DNA of 5,357 nt, taken from positions 1 through 5,357 of the forward strand of contig DASUFF010000134.1 of NCBI GenBank assembly GCA_036274695.1, given 5' to 3'. Origin of the DNA: DASUFF01 sp036274695. GTDB taxonomy: Bacteria; UBA10199; JACPAL01; GCA-016699445. Positions 1 through 3,681 of this stretch are shown piece by piece. Made by a program: the position numbers and the translations under genes. Under the pieces are notes generated by a model, which was not told the DNA's origin, ran no database searches, and saw nothing but the letters and a program-made list of their open reading frames with translations. Positions within the stretch are counted from its first letter, which is position 1; the number at the start of each line of letters is the position of its first letter.

Positions 1-1344
1 CACTCCGAAGGCCGCAAAGGTAAGGTCGAGGTCGTTCCCACCAAGCCCTGTGACACCCAAAAAGAACTCTCTCTGGCCTATACCCCCGGCGTCGCCGAGC
101 CCTGCCTCGAGATCGAAAAGGACCCGAAGAAATCCTTCGAATACACCGCCCGTGGCAACCTGGTGGGCGTCATCTCCAACGGCACGGCGGTGTTGGGCCT
201 GGGCGACATCGGTCCGCAGGCGGCCAAGCCGGTCATGGAAGGGAAGGGCATCCTCTTCAAGAAGTTCGCCGACATCGACGTCTTCGACATCGAGATCGAC
301 GCCAAGGACCCGGCCCAGGTCGTGAGCATCGTCAAGGCCCTGGAGCCCACGTTCGGTGGCATCAATCTGGAAGACATCAAGGCGCCGGAGTGTTTCTTCA
401 TCGAGGAGCAGTTGATCGAGACGATGTCGATCCCGGTCTTTCATGACGACCAGCATGGAACGGCCGTCATCACGGCCGCCGGATTGATCAACGCCCTCGA
501 GATCCAGGGAAAGAAGATCAAAGACATCAAGGTGGTCTTCTCCGGCGCCGGAGCGGCGGCCATCGCGTGCGCCAAGCTCATCATGGCGTTGGGGCTCTCG
601 CGCGACCAAGTCACGCTCGTCGACCGCCAGGGTGTGGTCTACGAAGGCCGGCCGAACATGGAGCCCATCCGCGGCTTTTTCGCCAAGAATACGAAGATGC
701 GGACCTTGGAAGAGGCGATGAAGGGCGCCGATGTCTTCGTCGGCGTCTCGAGCAAGGGCTTGGTGACGCAGGCGATGGTCAGGAGCATGGCGGACAAGCC
801 CATCGTGTTCGCGATGTCCAATCCGGATCCGGAAATCACCTACGCCGACGCCGTCGCCGTGCGCTCCGACATCCTCATGGCCACCGGCCGCTCCGACTTC
901 CCGAACCAGATCAACAACGTGTTGGGCTTTCCCTTCATCTTCCGCGGGACGCTGGACGTGGGCGCCGTGAAGATCAATCAGGAAATGAAGCTCGCGGCGT
1001 CCCGGGCGCTCGCGGCTTTGGCCCATGAAGAGGTTCCGGAGGAAGTCTGCCGCGTCTACGGCAACGCGAAACTGAAATTCGGCCCTGAGTACATCATTCC
1101 AAAACCCTTCGATCCGCGCGTTCTCTTGTGGGAGGCGCCCGCCGTCGCCGAGGCAGCCATCGCCAGCGGCGCGGCCACCCGTCCTTATGCAAGCAAAGAG
1201 GCCTATCGGAAATCGCTCGAGAGGATTCAGGCCAGGAAGCACCGGGACGCCGCCTTCCCCACCCTCCGCGACGAGGCGGTGACCCGCGAAGAGATCCGTC
1301 TCGAGATACAGGATAAGGTTAAGACGCCCGTCTCGGTCCGATAA
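1..1344 (+). CDS. maeB: NADP-type malic enzyme, small-subunit form, 5' partial
   Basis: This enzyme oxidatively decarboxylates malate to pyruvate and CO2 in the cytoplasm, reducing NAD(P). The reading frame is open from base 1, so the start codon lies upstream; by comparison with E. coli MaeB only about 10-15 residues are missing. The 447 visible residues match the malic domain of MaeB almost throughout. Visible are VVPTKP, then AYTPGVAEPC with the catalytic Tyr at visible residue 27, and VMEGK with the catalytic Lys at 82. The metal ligands lie in NLEDIKAPE (Glu124, Asp125) and HDDQHGTA (Asp150). A Rossmann GAGAAA follows at 182-187, and further on come NPDPEI, ATGRSDFPNQINN and FGPEYIIPKPFDPR. 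The protein ends soon after the malic fold, so it lacks the C-terminal phosphotransacetylase-like domain of full MaeB. NADP preference is assumed from that similarity and not read from a specificity residue. A second malic enzyme follows 106 bases downstream. Confidence 0.95.
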   Translation, partial: HSEGRKGKVEVVPTKPCDTQKELSLAYTPGVAEPCLEIEKDPKKSFEYTARGNLVGVISNGTAVLGLGDIGPQAAKPVMEGKGILFKKFADIDVFDIEIDAKDPAQVVSIVKALEPTFGGINLEDIKAPECFFIEEQLIETMSIPVFHDDQHGTAVITAAGLINALEIQGKKIKDIKVVFSGAGAAAIACAKLIMALGLSRDQVTLVDRQGVVYEGRPNMEPIRGFFAKNTKMRTLEEAMKGADVFVGVSSKGLVTQAMVRSMADKPIVFAMSNPDPEITYADAVAVRSDILMATGRSDFPNQINNVLGFPFIFRGTLDVGAVKINQEMKLAASRALAALAHEEVPEEVCRVYGNAKLKFGPEYIIPKPFDPRVLLWEAPAVAEAAIASGAATRPYASKEAYRKSLERIQARKHRDAAFPTLRDEAVTREEIRLEIQDKVKTPVSVR

Positions 1345-1350
1345 TCGGAC
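1336..1350. repeat. Perfect palindrome over the stop codon of the first malic enzyme
   Basis: GTCCGAT and ATCGGAC are perfect reverse complements around a single A, and the TAA stop (1342-1344) sits at the centre. As RNA it would fold into a 5-bp stem GTCCG/CGGAC with loop ATAAT, followed by only three T residues. It could be a weak transcription terminator, a transcript-stabilising 3' hairpin, or a protein-binding site. The short U-run makes a strong intrinsic terminator unlikely. The symmetry is seen directly; the function is inferred. Confidence 0.5.
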
Positions 1351-1450
1351 TTTCCCTCCCGCCGTGGCCGGTTTTCGATTTAATTGATGCAATATCTAGC
1401 AACCCGTTTTAGGAGCGGACGAAACGCCGCCGCAAAAGGGGAGCCTCATT
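1345..1450 (+). other. Gap between the two malic enzyme genes
   Basis: This 106-base spacer starts with the right arm of the palindrome over the upstream stop. It has an AT-rich stretch at about 1371-1400 (TTTTCGATTTAATTGATGCAA and following) that could hold a promoter, but I cannot place a convincing -35/-10 pair with standard spacing. It ends with the ribosome binding site of the second gene. The gap fits either a shared transcript or a separate promoter; the sequence does not decide. Confidence 0.4.
1436..1443 (+). promoter_or_regulatory. Ribosome binding site of the second malic enzyme
   Basis: AAGGGGAG is a strong purine-rich Shine-Dalgarno match. It lies 7 bases before the ATG at 1451, and this fixes the start of the downstream gene. 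Confidence 0.75.
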
Positions 1451-3067
1451 ATGTCCTTTTCTCAAATTCCTGCGTCGCAGTTGACCCAACAATTGATGGG
1501 AATGTTGGGCTCTCAAGCCTTGCAAAGCGGTCTCTTTCTGGCCTCCCAGGATTTTGGTTTTTCCGCTCCCTCGCTGCACGAGATCGGTCCCGACGAATTG
1601 CGGACGCGTTTGGAGGGGCACTTAGAGAACAACGAACGGGCGCGCGTTCTGGCCTATCAGTTTTTGGAGAGAATGGCGGGCGAGCGCGTCGTGCGTCCTT
1701 GGGACCCCGAAGCGGGCGGGGACGTCTACGAGCGCGGGCTTCGCTACAGCGCCGCGTGGCCGGGCGGAAACACCGTTATTCTTCCGTCGAAGCCACTCAA
1801 TACCGTCGTCGGCTACTCGCCCGGAATCGGTCGCGTCTGCGAGGCGATCCACGAAGACCCGGAGAGAATGTATGAGTTGACGGGCCGCGATCGGACGGTC
1901 TTGATCGCCTCCGACTCTTCCGGCGTTTTGGGTTACGGCGACATGGCGCGGCACGCGGTCCTCGGCGTTCTTCACGGAAAAGGGAACATTGCGCAAAGTT
2001 TGGCCGGGCTGAATTTCGTTCCCCATCTCCTGCCCAAAGTGAACGCCGCCGACCAAGAGAGCATCGACCGGGCCATCGAGAGCGTGCTTTTGCAGGAACC
2101 GCAGGCCGGGGCCATCATGGTCGAGGACGTCGGGACCCCGCATTGCTTTCCCTTGGTCGATCAATTGGCGCGGAAGGCCAGCGTGCCGACTTTCCAGGAC
2201 GATCAAGGCGGGACGGCGATGGTGACGCTCTCCGGGCTGACCAACGCGCTGGAGATCCAGGGCAAGAAAAAGGAAGACTGCACTTACGTCATCAACGGGG
2301 CCGGGGCCGCGGGCGACGCCATCGTCAAGCTCCTCCGCGAGTGGGGCGTGAGTTTGGATCAGATTTACGTCCTGGATTCCTCGGGCGTTCTCCACACCGG
2401 GAGGGATTACTCTTCCGTCAAAGACCGGCACAAGGCGGCGTACGCACGGAAGACCGATCTCCGGACCTTGTCGGAGGTCATGCGCGGGGCCGACGTTTTT
2501 ATCGGCGTCTCGAAGAAAGACGTCGTGACCGTCGAGATGCTGAAGAGCATGGCCGAGAAGCCCGTGATCTTCGCCTTGGCGAATCCGGATCCCGAGATCC
2601 CGGCCAAGATCGCCCAGGAGGCGCGGCCCGACGCCATCGTCGCCACCGGCCGCTCGGACGATCCGATCCAAATCAACAACGCCGCGATCTATCCCTATTT
2701 CGTCAGCGGGGCCCTCATGGCGCGGGCGGCGTCCTTCAACGTCGCCATGCAGATGGCGGCCGTCGAAACGGCCGTCCAAGTCGCGCGCCAGGGCATCACC
2801 GCCGACGTCGCGGGCGTCTATGGCCCGCAGAATCCCGTTTATGGCGGATGGCTGGTCTTCCCCAGCTTGTGGGACAGCCGCCTGGCCGGCACGATGCCGA
2901 TCGCGGTCGCGGAGGCCGCCATTCGCTCGGGTGTCGCCCAGGCGAAGAACTTCGACGCGGAGGAACAGCGCCGGCGTCTCTTAAAGAGGATTCGATTCGT
3001 CCAAGAGTACTCCCGCTTCCTCGATTCATGGACGGATGGCATTTTAAGGGAAGACGCTCAGCGTTAA
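1451..3067 (+). CDS. Divergent malic enzyme-family protein, 538 residues
   Basis: Predicted malate oxidative decarboxylase, a paralogue of the upstream gene. The ATG is set by a strong Shine-Dalgarno 7 bases upstream. The first ~95 residues match nothing I recognise. The catalytic core follows: GYSPGIGRVC with Tyr122, LGYGD, and HGK with Lys177. The Tyr-Lys spacing of 55 is the same as in the upstream gene. Metal ligands are VEDVGTP (Glu225, Asp226) and Asp251 in QDDQGGTA, where the usual HDDQHGTA has lost both His. TNALEIQGKK is nearly identical to the neighbour. The Rossmann motif is NGAGAAG (282-288), followed by ADVFIGVS, ANPDPEI, ATGRSDDPIQINN and VAEAAIRSGVA. Overall length resembles large-subunit malic enzymes, but the core resembles the small type. 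All key catalytic residues are present, so it is probably active. Cofactor and substrate preference cannot be read, and a related 2-hydroxyacid substrate is possible. Confidence 0.88.
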   Translation: MSFSQIPASQLTQQLMGMLGSQALQSGLFLASQDFGFSAPSLHEIGPDELRTRLEGHLENNERARVLAYQFLERMAGERVVRPWDPEAGGDVYERGLRYSAAWPGGNTVILPSKPLNTVVGYSPGIGRVCEAIHEDPERMYELTGRDRTVLIASDSSGVLGYGDMARHAVLGVLHGKGNIAQSLAGLNFVPHLLPKVNAADQESIDRAIESVLLQEPQAGAIMVEDVGTPHCFPLVDQLARKASVPTFQDDQGGTAMVTLSGLTNALEIQGKKKEDCTYVINGAGAAGDAIVKLLREWGVSLDQIYVLDSSGVLHTGRDYSSVKDRHKAAYARKTDLRTLSEVMRGADVFIGVSKKDVVTVEMLKSMAEKPVIFALANPDPEIPAKIAQEARPDAIVATGRSDDPIQINNAAIYPYFVSGALMARAASFNVAMQMAAVETAVQVARQGITADVAGVYGPQNPVYGGWLVFPSLWDSRLAGTMPIAVAEAAIRSGVAQAKNFDAEEQRRRLLKRIRFVQEYSRFLDSWTDGILREDAQR

Positions 3068-3083
3068 GGCTCCTCCTCGAGCC
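3068..3083 (+). terminator. Weak hairpin directly after the second malic enzyme
   Basis: GGCTC and GAGCC form a perfect 5-bp stem with a 6-base loop, starting at the first base after the TAA stop. No T-run follows (ATAACCCC), so as an intrinsic terminator it is weak. It may only be a 3' stem-loop, or chance. The remaining bases up to about 3145 show only short GC-rich repeats such as CCCGCCG at 3117-3123 and 3129-3135. Confidence 0.25.
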
Positions 3084-3140
3084 ATAACCCCCCGAAATCG
3101 GTGTCGAAACTCTCCACCCGCCGGCTTGCCCGCCGACGCG

Positions 3141-3180
3141 TTGCGACATTTTATTATATATTTCAATAACTTAGATAAAG
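3141..3180 (+). promoter_or_regulatory. AT-rich probable promoter region before the small secreted protein gene
   Basis: An AT-rich island (ATTTTATTATATATTTCAAT and beyond) stands out sharply in GC-rich surroundings. It lies 50-85 bases before the small gene, where its promoter should be. A TTGCGA at 3141-3146 could be a -35 box and TATTAT or TATATT at 3152-3162 a -10 core, but no pair of these has standard 16-18 base spacing. The region is a good promoter candidate; the exact boxes are not resolved. Confidence 0.4.
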
Positions 3181-3200
3181 ACGGCGGCGGGGCGTCGGTG

Positions 3201-3220
3201 GTATTCTTCTTGCAGAATAC
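3201..3220. repeat. Inverted repeat GTATTCT-N6-AGAATAC next to the start codon
   Basis: Two perfect 7-base arms are separated by TCTTGC. The repeat ends 7 bases before the ATG at 3228 and so occupies the place where a Shine-Dalgarno sequence would normally sit. No clear Shine-Dalgarno is present there. It could act as an operator on DNA or as an RNA hairpin affecting translation. The motif GTATTC recurs twice downstream of the gene at 3541 and 3551. Confidence 0.5.
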
Positions 3221-3227
3221 TAACGTC

Positions 3228-3509
3228 ATGAACAAACTTCTGGGAATCATCGTCGCTCTCGTCACCGTCCTCGCCGCTTCCTCCACCGCCTTCGCCAAGG
3301 ATTCCCAAACGGACGCTTCCGCGAAATCTTCCGTCACGGCAAAATCGACGCAAAATGAGACGGTCGCTTCCACCGATTTGGGCTTCGCGCCCGACGGTCT
3401 CGCCAAGGACGTCATGAACCTGATGACCGGCGTTTCCCGCCCGATCGACGGCACCACGAACTTCACCGTCCAGGCCGGCAAGGAACTCCGCATCGGCCTG
3501 ACGTTCTAG
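3228..3509 (+). CDS. Small secreted protein of unknown function, 93 residues
   Basis: I do not recognise a family. The ATG at 3228 is preferred over an in-frame ATG at 3126 because it begins a textbook signal peptide: MNK, a hydrophobic stretch LLGIIVALVTVLAA, and a cleavage site at about AFA|KD (residue 23). The 34-codon upstream extension would bury that signal and run back through the AT-rich promoter-like region. The mature part is about 70 residues. It begins Ser/Thr/Lys-rich (about 24-47), then has DLGFAPDGLAKDVMNLMTGVSRPIDGT, and ends in alternating QAGKELRIGLTF with a C-terminal Phe. It has no Cys and no membrane segment after the signal. The C-terminus resembles the beta-signal of outer-membrane barrel proteins, but the protein is too short for a full barrel. 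No clear Shine-Dalgarno is present. It may be expressed alone; neighbours give no hint of its role. Confidence 0.7.
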   Translation: MNKLLGIIVALVTVLAASSTAFAKDSQTDASAKSSVTAKSTQNETVASTDLGFAPDGLAKDVMNLMTGVSRPIDGTTNFTVQAGKELRIGLTF

Positions 3510-3537
3510 TTCTCCAAGCCCTCTTCTCTTTGCATCG

Positions 3538-3557
3538 TCCGTATTCTTCCGTATTCG
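3538..3557. repeat. Tandem 10-base direct repeat TCCGTATTCt/g
   Basis: TCCGTATTCT is followed immediately by TCCGTATTCG, 9 of 10 bases identical. The period is close to one helical turn, which fits side-by-side protein binding. The core GTATTC is the same as in the inverted repeat at 3201-3220. It could also be a chance short duplication. Confidence 0.5.
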
Positions 3558-3607
3558 CTTTTCACGGCGAACGGCAAACCGACGCTTTCCTCGCGCATCC
3601 AAACCAA

Positions 3608-3623
3608 GCGATGACGGCATCGC
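3608..3623. repeat. Inverted repeat GCGATG-ACGG-CATCGC just upstream of a promoter
   Basis: Two perfect 6-base arms surround a 4-base centre, ending three bases before the -35 box at 3627. The position suits an operator or activator site for the downstream gene. As RNA it could be a stem-loop ending the small gene's transcript, but the following bases (GCGTTGATC) lack a T-run. Confidence 0.45.
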
Positions 3624-3626
3624 GCG

Positions 3627-3654
3627 TTGATCTTCCGACAAAAAACCGTACAAT
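3627..3654 (+). promoter_or_regulatory. Sigma70-type promoter of the RCC1-like gene
   Basis: A -35 box TTGATC (3627-3632, 4 of 6 consensus) is separated by 16 bases from a -10 box TACAAT (3649-3654, 5 of 6 consensus). Transcription would begin near 3660-3662, giving a leader of only about 20 bases before the ATG at 3682. Spacing and position are both good. That this lineage uses the standard consensus is an assumption. Confidence 0.6.
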
Positions 3655-3656
3655 CG

Positions 3657-3675
3657 GGTTCCCTCGAACCAGGAG
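3657..3675 (+). promoter_or_regulatory. Leader hairpin abutting the ribosome binding site
   Basis: GGTTC (3657-3661) and GAACC (3666-3670) form a 5-bp stem with loop CCTC, immediately followed by the Shine-Dalgarno AGGAG (3671-3675). The ATG is 6 bases further on, which fixes the start of the large gene. The predicted transcription start falls inside the left arm, so the hairpin may be only partly present in RNA. The symmetry could instead act in DNA as a repressor site. Confidence 0.5.
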
Positions 3676-3681
3676 CTGCTT

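Larger units (their letters stand above)
3510..3681 (+). other. Non-coding region before the RCC1-like gene
   Basis: These 172 bases contain no credible gene on either strand. In order they hold a tandem 10-base repeat, a 16-base inverted repeat, a sigma70-like promoter, a short hairpin, and the ribosome binding site of the next gene, each listed separately. I see no clear terminator with a T-run for the small upstream gene. Confidence 0.6.

Noticed and set aside
1622..2779. Long open frame of 385 codons on the minus strand inside the second malic enzyme
   Set aside because: It mirrors a strongly conserved malic enzyme on the plus strand, has a low-complexity Gly/Arg/Asp composition typical of antisense frames in GC-rich DNA, and has no recognisable domain.
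1451..3067. Loss of the catalytic lysine in the second malic enzyme
   Set aside because: The FKK of the upstream enzyme is replaced by AQS, which at first suggested an inactive enzyme. Alignment with human ME2 shows the catalytic Lys is the one in MEGK/HGK, which is conserved as Lys177 with identical spacing to Tyr122.
3126..3227. In-frame extension of the small secreted protein to an ATG at 3126
   Set aside because: It would place 34 residues before a textbook signal peptide and translate through the AT-rich promoter-like region. No Shine-Dalgarno precedes it.
3608..3623. Intrinsic terminator for the small secreted gene
   Set aside because: The 6-bp stem is perfect but is not followed by a T-run. 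Its place next to a -35 box fits an operator better, so it is listed as an inverted repeat only.
3657..3670. tRNA T-arm fragment or attachment site
   Set aside because: GGTTC...GAACC loosely recalls a T-arm, but the loop is only four bases and no acceptor, anticodon or other tRNA part surrounds it.
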